Positions 42,766 to 55,903 of a DNA stretch of 64,000 nt are shown in pieces (position 1 is the stretch's first letter; every line of letters starts with the position of its first letter). Position numbers and translations under genes: made by a program. Source of the stretch: Macrolepiota albuminosa. Lineage: Eukaryota > Basidiomycota > Agaricomycetes > Agaricales > Agaricaceae. The stretch spans positions 2,902,001 to 2,966,000 of the forward strand of contig JAMWFC010000113.1 of assembly GCA_027475525.1 (NCBI GenBank). Reading direction: 5' to 3'. The notes under the pieces were generated by a model. It had not been told where the DNA came from and did not search any database. It saw only the letters and a program-made list of their open reading frames with translations.

Positions 42766-45700
42766 ATGACAACTGTTACCAAACCAGGACCGAAACAGGC
42801 GACCGTCGAGGATCGTTACACTAAGCCTCCTATTTTGACGGAAGGAGACTTAACACCGGAAATAGCTAAAGACTATGAAACAGCGTGCCAGGATTTCTTT
42901 GACACCAAGGGTATTGAGGAGTCCGACCAGGTTTGTCACCTGCTGGTGGGGATCAAGGATTATCGCATGCGGGATTGGATTTCGGGCCAACAAGATCATA
43001 TCGTTCAACTGTCTTTTGAAGAATTTATGAAAGAGATTTGGGCAAACTATTTACCTCCAGATTGGGAACCGAGGGTCTGTATTCGCATCCTGTCGGCAAA
43101 CTTCAATCACAAGAAACAAACATTTTGGGATTTCGCGTTGTATATTCAGAAACAGAATTCGTTATTGCTTGGAACGCCATCTCATTTTGATCTTGCCCGT
43201 CTTCGCACACAAATTGAGGCGAAACTGGATTCCGCACTCTCGGTCATGTATTTTGAGCGCAATTTGGATGCCACCGTGGACTTTCATACATGGTTGAACA
43301 GCATTCGATTATTGGATGATACTCGGCGCCAATCGGAGAAACGGGCTAGAGAGATAGCGGACGAGGTATTCCGACAGTCTAAGAAACCTCTGACTACAGC
43401 GAATAAATCGAACACGTCCACTACGAACGTTTCGGCGGCGCAGAAGGGAGGAAGGTTGCCACCGTTGACGGATGAAGAAAAGCGTCTCCTGCGAGACAAC
43501 AGTGGATGTTATCGGTGTCGTCGCCCTTTCGTGTCCTGCAGGACTAGTAACTGTACAGAATCTTTTCCAGATCCCGCAAAGTATCAGATGTGGACTCAAG
43601 CACGCATAGATGCACTGAAAGCTTCAGGTGCACGTGCATCACGACCTGTTGCTGCCACCGTCTCGTCTATTGCATCTACTTCTACCGCTACTGTTGCCGC
43701 CGTGTTGCCGACTTCTCCTGAGGGAGGGGGTCAGATTGAGGAGTTTACCTCGGATGAGGACTCTGATGTGAGTGACGTCCCTGTTTCAATTTCACATCTT
43801 GTTTGGAATGGGACCGTTACGGGACCAGAGATTGAATCCCCTATCACTGTTCCGATGTTATTGGACGACGGCTCACATCTTGTGCTCGTGGACACAGATT
43901 TAGTTCGCCGCCTTGGACTTCGAAAATATCGCTTGAAAGAACCGCTTATTGTGTCCGTTGCACTGTCAAACTCCGAAAAGAAAGTTCCCACTGTACTCTC
44001 CGAATATTGTAAATTATCAACGACGTCTCTTGACAAAACGTGGACTTCGAATACTGTACGAGCTATTGTCGCACCGAACTTATGTTACCCTATAATTCTT
44101 GGTCGTCCGTTTTTAAAGACAAATCACATTGTAATTGACCATGATAAAGATACTGTTATAGACAAACGTACGATGTATGACTTATTACATCCTGAACTAC
44201 AACAGAAAAAGTTTGTCCGAAAGTTCGTGCCGTGGAGAAAGAAAATGAAGGAGACATTTAACAACCGTAAAGAGTTGATGAAAGAGTTGAAAGCGGTGTG
44301 TAGCATGCGTTTGGAGAACATGGAGCGACTGGGACTGTTTGAAAAGGTCACGGAAGTAAATGTGGTTGCCGCTATCCGTCTACGAATAGAAGAGTTAGCA
44401 ATAGAACAAACACTGGAAAAGCATGACGAACGCGTAAAACAAGAGTTCAAAGACGTGTTTGAGCCAACCGTAAACGTAAAAGACCTTCCAAAAGACGTGC
44501 TGGCGCAGATTAAGTTGAAGAACGCCGACCATGCGATTAAAACTCGAACGTATCAATGCCCATGTAAATATCGTGAAGCGTGGAAAACGCTGATTGATGA
44601 CCACTTGCAAGCAGGGCGTATTCAACCATCTGCATCGCAGTTCGCATCGCCAGCCTTTTTGATCCCAAAAGCGGATTCCACCGCGTTACCGCGTTGGGTC
44701 AATGATTATCGCGCTCTGAATGCGGCGACAGTGCCAGACAACCATCCTATTCCAAGGGTGGAAGACATATTACATGATTGTGCAAAAGGGAAATTTTTCG
44801 CTGTCTTGGATTTAACCAACGCGTTTTTCCAAACGAGAATGGACCCCGAGCATGTGCCACTGACGGTGGTATCAACACCGTTCGGACTGTATGAGTGGCT
44901 TGTAATGCCTATGGGGTTAAGGAACGCACCTGCCATTCAACAACGTCATGTGACTGCCGCATTGCGAGAGTACATTGGCAAAATTTGCCATGTTTACTTG
45001 GATGACATTGTTATTTGGTCTGAATCACTAGAAGAACATCATGAAAATGTTCACAGAATATTGGAGGCACTGAGAAAAGCATGTATGTTTGTAAATTCCA
45101 AAAAGTCCCATCTGTACTGTACTAGTATCGACTTCCTGGGCCATCACATCTCTGCCAAGGGTATTGAGGCTGACAGTAAGAAGGTTGATCATATTCTAGC
45201 ATGGCCAACTCCGCGATCAGCGAAGGACGTCAGATTCTTCCTGGGTCTTGTGAGGTACATTGCGGGATTTTTGCCAAAACTGGCTGAGTATACCGGAATT
45301 CTCAACACGTTAACCACGCAGGAGTGTGAGCGAGACTTTCCCACTTGGTCGTGGAAACACCAACGCGCATTTGATTGCATCAAAGAGTTAGTGATCAGCC
45401 GCGATTGTTTGACCACAATCGACCATCGAGACACATCAAAGACAATCTACGTTACGACTGACACGAGTGATTTTCGTTCAGGGGGAGTGCTGTCTTTTGG
45501 GGAAACGTGGGAAACCGCTTGCCCAGTAGCTTTTGAAAGCCAAACGTTCAAAGGCGCCGAGTTAAATTACCCGGTGCATGAGAAGGAATTGCTAGCTATT
45601 GTGAGGGCATTGAAAAAATGGCGAGCGGATCTGTTTGGGTCAAAATTCGTGGTGTTCACAGACCACAAAACCCTACTAAATTTCGAAAGTCAACGGGATC

Positions 45701-47457
45701 TATCATGCTGCCAAGCTCGCTGGATGGAATTCTTATCTCAGTTTGATTGTAAGATGATGTACGTCAAAGGAGAGGACAATACGGTGGCCAACGCATTATC
45801 AAGGCTCCCGTACGACTTACCGGATACGAAGTTGTCAGAAAAAGAGGCACGTTCATTGGCAGACATGCACGACAATGATTTAATCACGGAGTGTATTAAC
45901 GCAGTAATTCCGGTCAGAGAAGCTTCTCCATTCGCAGTGGTGTTTGAGCTTGCTCGCGAGAAGGTGACCCCAGACACTGCCGTGTCATCTGTGCAAACAA
46001 TAACAGTCGACAAAGGATTTTTAAATGACCTACGTGAAGGGTACAATGATGACCCATGGTGCAAGAACTTGCTGGCAGCAGCCCGAGGAATGACATTGCT
46101 GATAGAAAAGGATGGCATATGGTTCTTGGGATCACGTTTGCTTGTGCCTCGCACAGGCAATCTACGTGAACGGATTTTTCATCTTGCTCATGATTCTCTA
46201 GGCCATTTTGGGTTTGAAAAAGCGTATGAAGCCTTATGCTGGTCGTACTACTGGCCTAGGATGCATCGAGATTTGGAGGAGGGGTACATCCCTGCATGTG
46301 CGGAATGTCAACGTTACAAATCACCAACCACACGGCCCATGGGACCACTTCACCTGTTGCCAGTGCCAGAGGGGCGAGGAGAATCGGTTGCAATGGACTT
46401 TGTGGGGCCCCTGCTGGAGGATGACGGATTCAATTGTATACTGACGATGACAGATTGACTTCATTCTGACATTCGTATCATTCCAACACGCATTGATATC
46501 ACAGCGCCACAGCTAGCTGAGCTTTTCTTTGAACATTGGTATTGTGAAAATGGTCTTCCCTCTAACATTGTTTGTGACAGAGATAAATTGTTCACATCGT
46601 GTTTCTGGAAGCACCTTACACGACTTATTGGCGTGAAAATGAAAATGTCGACGGCATACCACCCTGAAACAGATGGAGCCAGTAAACATTCAAATAAAAC
46701 AATTGTACAGGCATTGCGTTTCCATGTCGACAGAACCCAAGGAGGGTGGGCTCGAGCACTATGACGTGTCCGTTTTGACATCATGAACACGGTGAACAAA
46801 TCTACGGGGTACTCGCCGTTCCAATTAAGGATGGGACACATTCCACGCATAATCCCACCATTGATTGCGGCGACAGAGCCTAGTGAATCGGAAGAGGATA
46901 CAGCGCGTCGGGTGATTGAGAGATTGGCTGTCGATACTGCGATGGCACAGGATAACTTATTGCAGGCCAAAATACAGCAGGCCGCTCAGGCAAATAAAAC
47001 TCGTGCGGACGATTGCGATTTTCGAATTGGGGATCGGGTTTTGGTATGTACAAAAGACAGACGACGGCAATACAAAAAGAAGGGACAAAAACGAGTGGCA
47101 AAGCTTATGCCCCGGTATGACGGTCCCTTTATTGTTACTGACGTTCATCCAGAGTCTTCGAATGTGACGGTATTCAGACCGAACGACCCTGAGGCGTACG
47201 GACGATATCACACATCAAAGCTTTTGTTCTACACAGAAAATAATGCCTCACTGTTCCCGTCTCGACAGTTTGAAGAACCCGGCCCTGTTTTTGCCCCGGA
47301 TACAGGACTTGAAGAGCATTATGTCGAAAAGATCGTGGACGCCCGACGAAAAGGTCGTGGGTGGCAATATTTGGTCAGGTTCCGAGGTTATGGTCCAGAA
47401 CACGACGAATGGAAGTCTGGTCAAGAACTCGCGAACAACGAGGTCCTCGATGTCTGA
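42766..47457 (+). pseudogene. Ty3 gag-pol with chromodomain, two in-frame TGA stops
   Basis: The start is taken as the ATG at 42766 (MTTVTKPGPKQATVEDRY); the frame is open earlier but without ATG. Gag spans the first 230 residues; a Cys-rich segment (GCYRCRRPFVSCRTSNC) follows. The protease active site reads LLDDG in place of the usual D-S/T-G. The reverse transcriptase has YLDDIVIWS near 45000; RNase H has VTTDTSDF; the integrase zinc region has HLAHDSLGHFGFEKAY ... CAECQ and the core has AMDFVGP, CDRDKLF and TDGASKH (a Glu is not seen at the usual N-x-x-x-E place). The C-terminal chromodomain (YVEKIVDARRKGRGWQYLVR ... WKSGQEL) would target silent chromatin. TGA stops at 46456-46458 and 46762-46764 each fit a CGA-to-TGA change. 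Confidence 0.92.
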
Positions 47458-47627
47458 TTGGCAGGAGATGGTAGAGGCTCAATTTGAGATGTTCCCCTTC
47501 ACCATGTGCCTGCCGCCGGTAGCTTTTCCCTTGGGGTTTTTGACGCACCCGCGCGAGCAGTTTTTTTTTATTTTACTAACATTGCTCCCTTTCGTTTCAT
47601 TTTTCATTGCACGACAACATTTTTTTT

Positions 47628-47640
47628 GGTTGGGGAGGGG
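47628..47640 (+). promoter_or_regulatory. Polypurine tract of the Ty3 element
   Basis: The G-rich sequence GGTTGGGGAGGGG directly precedes the TG of the 3' LTR. Confidence 0.75.
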
Positions 47641-47843
47641 TGTAATCCTACGATTACGACCACTCAGTATTTAGTACTGTTAGTATCTGATGGGGATTGG
47701 TGATCCCGCTCGATTACTTACTTCTCTGGTTCTTACCATCACCACTTCGCCTTATTTTGTGTATATACATATTATCTCGCCTATTGAATACAGCGAGGTT
47801 CTATTGTCTATTGGTTCTGTCTAAGTGAGGACGGCGTCCTACA
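47641..47843 (+). repeat. 3' LTR of the Ty3 element (203 bp)
   Basis: Nearly identical to 42133-42335 and of the same length. Confidence 0.95.
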
Positions 47844-47960
47844 GCCATATGCCCAAAAGTTAGAAGGAATTCTTTTGAACTTTGGATGCCAAACATGGCT
47901 CCAAGAAGTTCAGTCTCTTCAACCTTCCACTCTTCCATAATTTTTCACTGTCAATAATGT
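47844..47960 (+). mobile_element. pogo-like remnant, right part
   Basis: It continues the frame cut at 42132: DIDQPYAQKLEGILLNFG, then CQTWLQEVQSLQPSTL. The Ty3 element therefore inserted inside this coding remnant. The right terminal repeat is not found. Confidence 0.5.
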
Positions 47961-48230
47961 CTAGATAGTTCTACATAGTACAAACTAGCCATTTATATGT
48001 ATATCAATGGAAAATAAGCCTCAGAAATGATTATATAATGATCCTTTTCATAATCCATACTGTCACAACTCATCACCCATATAGTAACCTCACCCTGATG
48101 CCTCCCCAGAAAGCCCCACACAAGCCCCAGCAACCCTGCCCTCATTGTCCAACCAAGTAGCTGACACTGGCACCCATCCCCAAGCTTCAGACCCCACTGA
48201 TTGCTCCCTGGCAGGGCTCAATGCCACAAC

Positions 48231-48344
48231 GGGCCCCAGCCAATCCCCAACATCCTGACAGGCCCCAACTGATCCCAACACCACAATGGGCCCTGGCCAA
48301 TCCCCAACACCCCAACAGGCCCTGACTGATCCCCCTAGCACCAC
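48231..48344 (+). repeat. 57-bp tandem repeat, two units
   Basis: Units 48231-48287 and 48288-48344 share GGGCCC, CCAATCCCCAACA, ACAGGCCC and ACTGATCCC, with several differences. They lie in C-rich, CCCCA-biased DNA. Confidence 0.65.
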
Positions 48345-48415
48345 ACCCATACCTGGACAATACAACACACAGGACCCACACCCAGAACTCACCTGGACAA
48401 CCTGGACCTTAGCTG

Positions 48416-51250
48416 CCTTGAGTATTTAGCTCATAGCCAGCGACCCATCTCAGTAGTCTTGATATTGCTATAACTTCTGCCTCTATATTCTCTTGTCTAT
48501 CTCGTATTGTTTGCTCAATCTATTTTCTTACTCTCTCAAGTCTCCTGATCCACTAAGTCTCACTTTGATCTTCTCTCCATTTTCTGGTCTCAGCCTCAGT
48601 CTCCTGGTCTTAGTCTCTTTCTCAAATCACTTTCCATTGCCTCTTTGCCCTGACTGGCTCCACCTTCCCCCTTTCCTATATTCCAGACTTAGCCCAGAAT
48701 CCTGCCCCACCATACCTACATACTCTGGCGCTCCATGTACTTCTCCAGAGCACTCTCATGCCCCAACCAAAACTCCAGAACTTGCTCTCCATTGCCCAGA
48801 GACATTCTGTAGACTTCAAGTCCACCTTGTAAGGATCTGCCTGCCTCTGGAAGCCCCTGTCATCAGCAGAACCTGATATAATATCAAGACTCCCCCTTAC
48901 CCCATTTCTGATGTCTATATACACCCCTGTCTACTATCCTGTGGAATACCAAACTGATGCCTACAGTTGCCCATTACTAGAACAGGCCAACCTCTATACC
49001 CACCTCCAATTCCCAAAATCTATCCAGCACCCTGCTTCTGGGCCCCTGACCTGAATGGAGCCTACAGCCCCTCTGCCAGCAAGTTCCTGCACTCCCTGGA
49101 TTGGCAGATGTATGCTAACCCCCTGTCAACTCTGGCTCCTATAAGATGGTATTCAGAGGACTTCTTGAAACTCTGTAGGGAGCCACCCTGCCTCCTGCCA
49201 GCAGAGGGCTATTTGCACCCTGGCCACAGCCTGCCCAGCCTCAACTACCCCCCTTGACCACTGAAACCCCAGAACCTCTCCAGAATTGACCATGCCCCAT
49301 GGTGACCCTGCTGGCCCAACCTCTGACCTCCCTCCTGGAATGTCAAATGGAGGACTACTTCCAGCAGCAAGATGAGGTGCTGTGTGCACTCTGCACTTTT
49401 CCTGAGGAATTTGCCCAATGCATGCATGCCTTCTTGGTCACTCTCAGTAACCATGACCTCTGGGGCACTCTGGAGGAATGGGCCAACCGTCTCCTCCACT
49501 TCCACAACCAATTTCAAAAAGGGACCCTCTTCGACAACACCAAAAGGACCCTACAGATGGACCTGATGCTCCAAAACGAATTCCAGAATCTCATAGATGA
49601 GATCTACACCAGCCCCAACTCCCGTCATTTTGAAGACCCCTTGAATCTGGCCCACTCTTTTCATGTGCAAAAAGACAAGCTCTAAATGGGTACCCAAAAA
49701 AACTCTCCACACTGAGACCAATGGTGGCAAGAGGAGCTCGATACCACCTCTGCTACCTTACGGTCCCTGAATCTGACTGGGGGCCTCTTTGACCAGCCCA
49801 CTGCCCACACTGTCAGACTCTCCTACTTGATGCCCAGCATCTTCAACACATGGGTGCAAGGGGCTGAAGGCAACCCCCTGCCCCCAGAAGACAACCCCCG
49901 TCCTGAGGGCGATGACACTTTGGAAGATACCCTCTGTCATGACCCCCCCTTCTGGGTCCACCCCAGGACACCCCCGGAACCCTCTTTCTGACCCCACAAA
50001 CGTGCCCCGCCATCACAACTACCGACACCGCCATCACCCAGCACCCTGGCAACCCGCATCATGGACCCCAGGATCAACCACCATCAAACCATGATCAACA
50101 ATCGGATTGTGCTATCTGCTTCTGAGCCATCACACATCACACATCATGATTCCCTCTGTGCCCCACACACGCAATCCCGGTATACAGTCCCCCTCCCACT
50201 ACTCAATGCCTCCCAGAACTTATCCCAGACACTCTGGAACCCCGGAGACCCAGACCTGGCCTCGTAGTACTTATAGTGTAGTTCCCCATTGTATTCGCTA
50301 GTCTTGATATTAACTTGAATTGCTGCGTGCCCTTTGCTTGACTGGTACATGCTGACTGGCATGCTTGAATAACCGCGTGCTCTGAGTTTGGTATGCACTT
50401 CGCGACTTACACTTTATTAACCTGGTCTTGTCTTAGAACCCCCAGTTCTTGACTCGACCCCTACCTGGCTCACAGCCTCTAACCCCAAAACCCCCGAATC
50501 AAGTCCCCTTCTCTGGGAGAACCCTCTGTCCGCATCTTGAACCCTGGAGTCCTAGCCCTAGAGTTCCAGACACCTGAGTATCCGTAGATCAAGTCCACCT
50601 TGTAAGGGTGCTGCTTTCCTGGAAAGCCCCTGACTCAGTGGAACCTGACACCCTCTTATACATTGATAAACTCAAAAACCCTGGACTTCCTCCTGACAAC
50701 TCTAGGAACCCCTCTCCCACTTCTGCTCCCAAGTTCTCTCATGAACGCCCCCCACCTGGACCCACGACCTTCCTACACCCATGAGGAACTCTCAGGGCCA
50801 TACAGCACCACTTGACCGCAGCCAGGGCAAGTCCTGCCCCAGCCCCTCTTTGAGTCAGAACCCCCCAGGCCTTCCCTGACCAAAGGCTCCCCTGACCCCC
50901 ATATGGCCCCGATTCAAAACCACCTCGACCTTCCTATGGTCAACCATCTCAACACCCCCCCAAACAAGGACCCTCACATCCCCATTCACTTCTTCAGCTT
51001 CCCCTCCCCCCCTTGGATGACCTCCTCCCACTGCCCACCCTTTTGGACCTGGTAGCCTTCCACCACCCCCATAAGAGCTTCCCAACCTCCAGTGGGCCCC
51101 CAGACCCTTGCCAGGAGGTTATGAGCAGCCCCCCAAAGGAGGCCTACCTGACGGAGGACCTCCTGGAGGATGAGGTGCTGCTGCGGACACCTTCCCACCT
51201 CAGCAGGGAGGGGGGAACCACTACTACTACTATTACCACACTGCTCTCCC
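48416..51250 (+). mobile_element. Decayed LTR and gag-leader DNA of Ty3 elements
   Basis: Two related blocks, near 48800-48890 and 50585-50660, share AGTCCACCTTGTAAGG, GGAAGCCCCTG or GGAAAGCCCCTG, and GAACCTGA, and probably mark two LTR 3' ends with the following leader. A + strand frame at 49299-49685 (LECQMEDYFQQQDEVLCAL ... HFEDPLNLAHSF) looks like a gag N-terminal piece. All else is broken. Element ends cannot be fixed by eye. Confidence 0.45.
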
Positions 51251-51279
51251 CCACACAATCAGAACCCATGGGATGACAC

Positions 51280-53400
51280 CCAGGATGCCCTTGCCTGGAA
51301 AGGTAAACTTGACATCCAGAAGCCCAAACCCTTCCATGGACACAACTTCCAGAAATGGCAGACCTTCCTAATGCAGTGTCTCAACATGTTCCAGGCCAAA
51401 CCTATCATATTTCAGCTCAAAGGATCCCATGCCATGTTTGCCACATCATACCTGCAGGGACTGGCCTTCAACCACTACACAGCACTCCAATTTGACCCCA
51501 ACAACCTGGTATTATTCCAATGGGCAGCCTTTGTGCAAGAGTTCTTAGGCTGTTTTGGCATTTTTGACACTGTTGCAGAGGCTGAAGAAAACCTCTTCAA
51601 CCTTGGAATGAGATCTAAAGAATGCTTTGCCACCTTCATTGTTTGATTCAAAAAAGAGGCTTATGAAACGTGCTAGAACTACAATGCCCTCCAGTTCACC
51701 CTCTGGCAAGCACTTCTACAATGCTACAACGAATCAAGAACATTACCCACCTTGTGCCCAAGCAAGCAACCTACAACAGCTACAAGGCACTGGTGACTTA
51801 AATTGATCAAAGGTACTGGGAAAACTGCAACGAGCACTCTGGCTCTCAGGCCTAGTGGAACTCTCTGAAAGGACCCTCCTGAAAGACTAACACTCTCGGA
51901 GCCCCTAACCAGATACCCCCAGGCCCCATCCTGCATCCTATTCTGCGGCTGGCAGTCATGGTGCTGGAGCACAGGGTGGCCTGGAGGGTCCTCATCCCCC
52001 TCAACACAGCCGACATCAATGACATCCTCGACCACCTCCCTGGAAACTCTGATAACCCCAATACTCTAACTGACAATCACCCCAAAGATGACAAAGAAGA
52101 AGCTCTCTGTGCAAACCGAGTCAGGAACTCTGACTGACTCTGGATTGACATCTCCAAGAAAGTTCAGGAACAGTGATGCTGGAAGGGCACCTGCCTCCTC
52201 TGCAGGGAACTCAGACACTTTATTGGCAACTGCCCAAAGCGACAGACCATGGGTCAGGCTGTCTGGACCATTGACAAAGAAGAATGCAACTTCCAGTTTT
52301 TGGAAAACAATCCAGCAATTTAGAAACAGAAGACATTCTGAATCGCAGATTGGACCCTAACATCTTCTCTGCCCCAGTTTCCCATCTTTGTGCCATGGCT
52401 CAACAACCTTCAGACACCCTCCTGACCCACCTCCCCTCGCATTCCCCTCAATCTCTTCTCCTTCTCCCCAGAGCCCATCAACACCCTTGTAGATAGTAGC
52501 GCCACAGACAACTTCATCAATGAAGCTTGGATAGCCCTCACTCCTTCTCCCCATCCATCTCCAGCTCTTTGATGGCAACTCCTCCTCAGCTGGTGACATC
52601 ACTCACTTTGTGCAGATGCCCATAACCTTTGCCTCTGGCTCCTGGTCACCAAACTCCATGCTGCAGCCCCTCTCATTCTTGGGCTTCTGTGGCTGCATAC
52701 CACAAACACCTGAATCAATTGGAAGACTCTCATGCTTGCCCTTGACTGTGGCACAACCCAGGAAACCATCCCCTATGAGTCTTTACCCTCTATGATGAGT
52801 CTGGAAGAACCCTGACACCCACAGGAAAAATCCCTTGACCTCTGCTCTTGAGCCACCTGGTTCTTTGTGATTCACATACACCTCAGCACCACCTCTGAGT
52901 GCTTCCCTGCCCTCATTGATAGCGGGCCATCAGAATGTTTATTAGTGACCATTTTACTCTTCTCCACACTCAGCTCAACAAGCCTCTTGAGCTTTGGCTA
53001 TTTGACAAGAACAACGCAACGTCCAGACCTATCATGAAGGGCCACTCCACCACCATAACTCTTGACAACAACCTGGTGTTCCCAGCTATTTTCCTGGTCA
53101 TGCAACTTTCCAAAACAACCTCCATTGTCTTAGGACTCCCTTGGCTTCAAGAAGTAAACCCTGACATCTACTGGAAGAATCTTACCATGACATTCCCTAA
53201 CCCCAGAGCCTGACTCGCTGCTGCCATCTACCTCTATCCTCAGATTCCAAACAACCTGAGATGCCTCAAGGCTCTTCAGAAGGAGCCCATCAAGTTTCTC
53301 CCAAATGTTCCCTGGAATTGTTACAAGGGGCCTCACTACTCCAACTTTATCAGCTTCTCTGCTTCTTACACAGCCACTCTAAAAAATTTTTCTGTCGAGA
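51280..53400 (+). pseudogene. Ty3 gag and protease pseudogene
   Basis: The gag core is clear at 51300-51646: KPKPFHGHNFQKWQTFLMQC, then SYLQGLAFNHYTALQFDPNN and FGIFDTVAEAEENLFNLGMR, ending at a TGA. Decayed pieces follow, with two protease-like traces (TLVDSSATDNFINEAW at 52483 and LGLPWLQEVNPDIYW near 53130). Frames change several times, so this copy is dead. No reverse transcriptase of this unit is found; another element starts at about 53.4 kb. Confidence 0.75.
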
Positions 53401-53414
53401 ATACTCAGTCCAAC

Positions 53415-55683
53415 ATGGTTGATCCTTGTGAAGATAAAGCACCTGACATGTCCAGTCTGGATAGTGGACAGCATGTGGAAATGATGACAAAGTCATCAAC
53501 ATACTTACCTCCGTCCAAGCATGACGAGGGGCAAGAGACCTCAACCTCGGTCACTAGTGAAGGGTTTGGAATGCCAGGGGGCCTATCTGTGAAGCGGATG
53601 AAGGGGATTCTGACCCTGGCCCCTGGAGGCGGCATCCCAGTAGCTATGTCAACTGGGGCCAAGGCGGGTCCAGCTGGACCCAAGCGGAAGCAAACAGTAT
53701 CCTTTTGGGCAGCGGGGCCCAAGGACCAGGCATTGGGGGCGCTGCAGTCTGAGGAGGTACGCTTAGGCACCAGAACAGCGGAAAGCTTGCCATTTTGTCT
53801 GGCCAAGGCAGAGCAAGTAGGGGGCAGAGGTAGGGAAACACCCCCACATACGAGGTCAGAAGCACGCTATAGGGCATCTATAGTGCAAGTGAGGTCCGCA
53901 TTGCATCATGAGGTATGCACCATGGTCAAAGGTGAGCCCAATGGGGAGGGCAATGTAGGTACATTGCGGGTGAAGGCTGAACAGGAAGAGGATGGCATAG
54001 GTTGCTGAGCATACGTGGAGGATGCATCCTCAGATGAGGAGGAGCAGGACAGGGTGTCATCCATGCTCAGAGTGCAACTGAAGATTGTACTTGCGAAGTA
54101 TCTGCAGATGACAAAGGAAACAACGCAAGCATGCCTGCAGCTGTATGTGGTAAAGCACATCCAGATAATGAGGCACTGCCAGCAGGCAGTGCCCCCTGAA
54201 GAGTCAGAAGGGTATATTGAGCTGTTTGCTCAAATCTTTGAGCTTGAGTTGCAGCAGTATCTCAAGCGCAAGAGGATGAGGAGTAGTACGGTGTCCACTG
54301 CTACACCAACGAGCTCAGTGGAATATGACTCCCTGTGGTTCAATCATACCCCAGCAATAGAGGAGGCGATGGAATTGCTAGAGGCACCCAAGAAAGCTGA
54401 TGAGTCTCAGGAAGACTTTGTTCAGCGGTGTGCTGCTGCCAGCAGGCAGAGATACTCAATGGGGATGGATAATGAGGGGGAGTCAACAGTTGAAACGTTG
54501 ACGCAGGATGTAGCGGGAGGTGTGAGGAGTGAGATGGGGGTGGAATACTGCCCAGTACAGGGTGAAGGAGTCTTAGACTCTGGGGAAGACATAGAGTCAC
54601 TGCAGGTGCAGGTGGAGCAGCTGGGGCTGGGGAGGCCAGTAAGGCAAGTGGAGCTGCAGTGAAACTAGCAGGTGGCAATGGCCAATACAATGGCTGAGCG
54701 AATGAACTTCCAGAGAATGAGGAACCAGGACCTCCGAGTTTGGGGGGAGTCACGGGTTGATGATCAAGGCATTGTATTTGAAGGCGTTAATGGTGTGATG
54801 CCTGTTGATAACATGCGTTGGCAGTATGTGCAAGGGCGACAGGCCGCAGGTGGCCCAAGGCACGATAGCACCATGCACAGAGAGGTCAGGGGCAAAAGCT
54901 GTGAGTCGACCAGTCAGCAGGCAGCCAGTGGGCAACAGCAGGGGGGCAAGGCAGTGCAATCTGCTGTGCCTGAGGCATGGGAGAACATGCCTGGGATGAA
55001 TGAGGCAGCTAGGGTGCATAGGGAGAACATGCATGATCAGCTGATCTGCCTGGTGGATGATGCACTGGGAGCACGTTTTAATTTTCTGGAAGGGATTAAG
55101 CCCTGTAGGGCAGAGGCAAAGACTATACGGTCTTATACTGGGGGTTACCAGTTCTTGCAGCTTGAGGACTGGGCCATTGATATGTGCTATCATCTGGTGG
55201 CATGCCGCTATGGGGGAGATGATATGGATCACAAATGAGTGTTCGTATTGCAGGAGTTCTTGGAAGGAGAGGCAAAGGCATGGTATCGCCACCATATCCT
55301 GCATATGAATTGAACGGTCCAGGAATGGACATTCAAGGATGTCCTCATTGGACTGTACAATCTTCCGGAAGGTGCAGTATAGTGAGAAGATGGGTGTGCA
55401 AGGGTTTTATGATGTGCTTCGGGAGCACACTCAGAATATGGCTGTCTACCCAGATGAGTATACCACATGTGAGGTGTTCCTGGACAGATTGCCCTTGGAG
55501 ATGAGGAGGTCACTGATCCACAACAATAATTTGTCTCCAGAGATCAATACCATGGATGAGTTTTTGGCATATGCTGTACAATACGAGCAGTCGCTAAAGA
55601 CAGTGATGCACTATAAGCAGCAGACGATGAGGCAGCAGACGCCTCAGCGGATGGTTGATAAAATTGGCATGTTTGTGATGCGG
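53415..55683 (+). pseudogene. Second Ty3 gag pseudogene
   Basis: One frame runs from 53415 to about 55390 through several stops (for example TGA at 54006 and 54660, TGA at 55236), then shifts. The N-terminal part is disordered. A helical part follows (SMLRVQLKIVLAKYLQM). The gag core near 55200-55650 reads VFVLQEFLEGEAKAWYRHH, WTFKDVLIGLY, then GVQGFYDVLREHTQNM and FLDRLPLEMRRSL. A small deletion joins the two core halves out of frame at about 55380. Confidence 0.7.
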
Positions 55684-55903
55684 TGAGCTGACCTGGTGTT
55701 GGGTAGCACCCCATGGATTATGGTCCGTGATGATAAAAGGGGGAATAGGGCCGCCCAACGGAGAGGTGGAGATGAGAAGCCATGAGAGGACCAGGCCAAG
55801 AACAAAGGAAATATGCAGAGCCAGGGCCAGCTGCGTAAAGACAAGGGTGGAGGCCCAAGGGCAGGGCCGAAGATTGTGAGTAAGGCAAGAATGCCTGGGG
55901 TCC

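Larger units (their letters stand above)
42133..47843 (+). mobile_element. Full-length chromodomain Ty3/gypsy element (5711 bp)
   Basis: Two 203-bp LTRs bound the element, with a 5-bp target duplication GCCAT (42128-42132 and 47844-47848). The two LTRs differ at three positions that I see, all transitions, so the insertion is fairly young. Gag-pol is one frame with two TGA stops. Confidence 0.95.

Noticed and set aside
38966..46764. TGA recoded as an amino acid or stop read-through
   Set aside because: The host genes in the window use TGA as a normal stop (bestrophin-like gene at 21859), and each internal TGA is one CpG transition from Arg.
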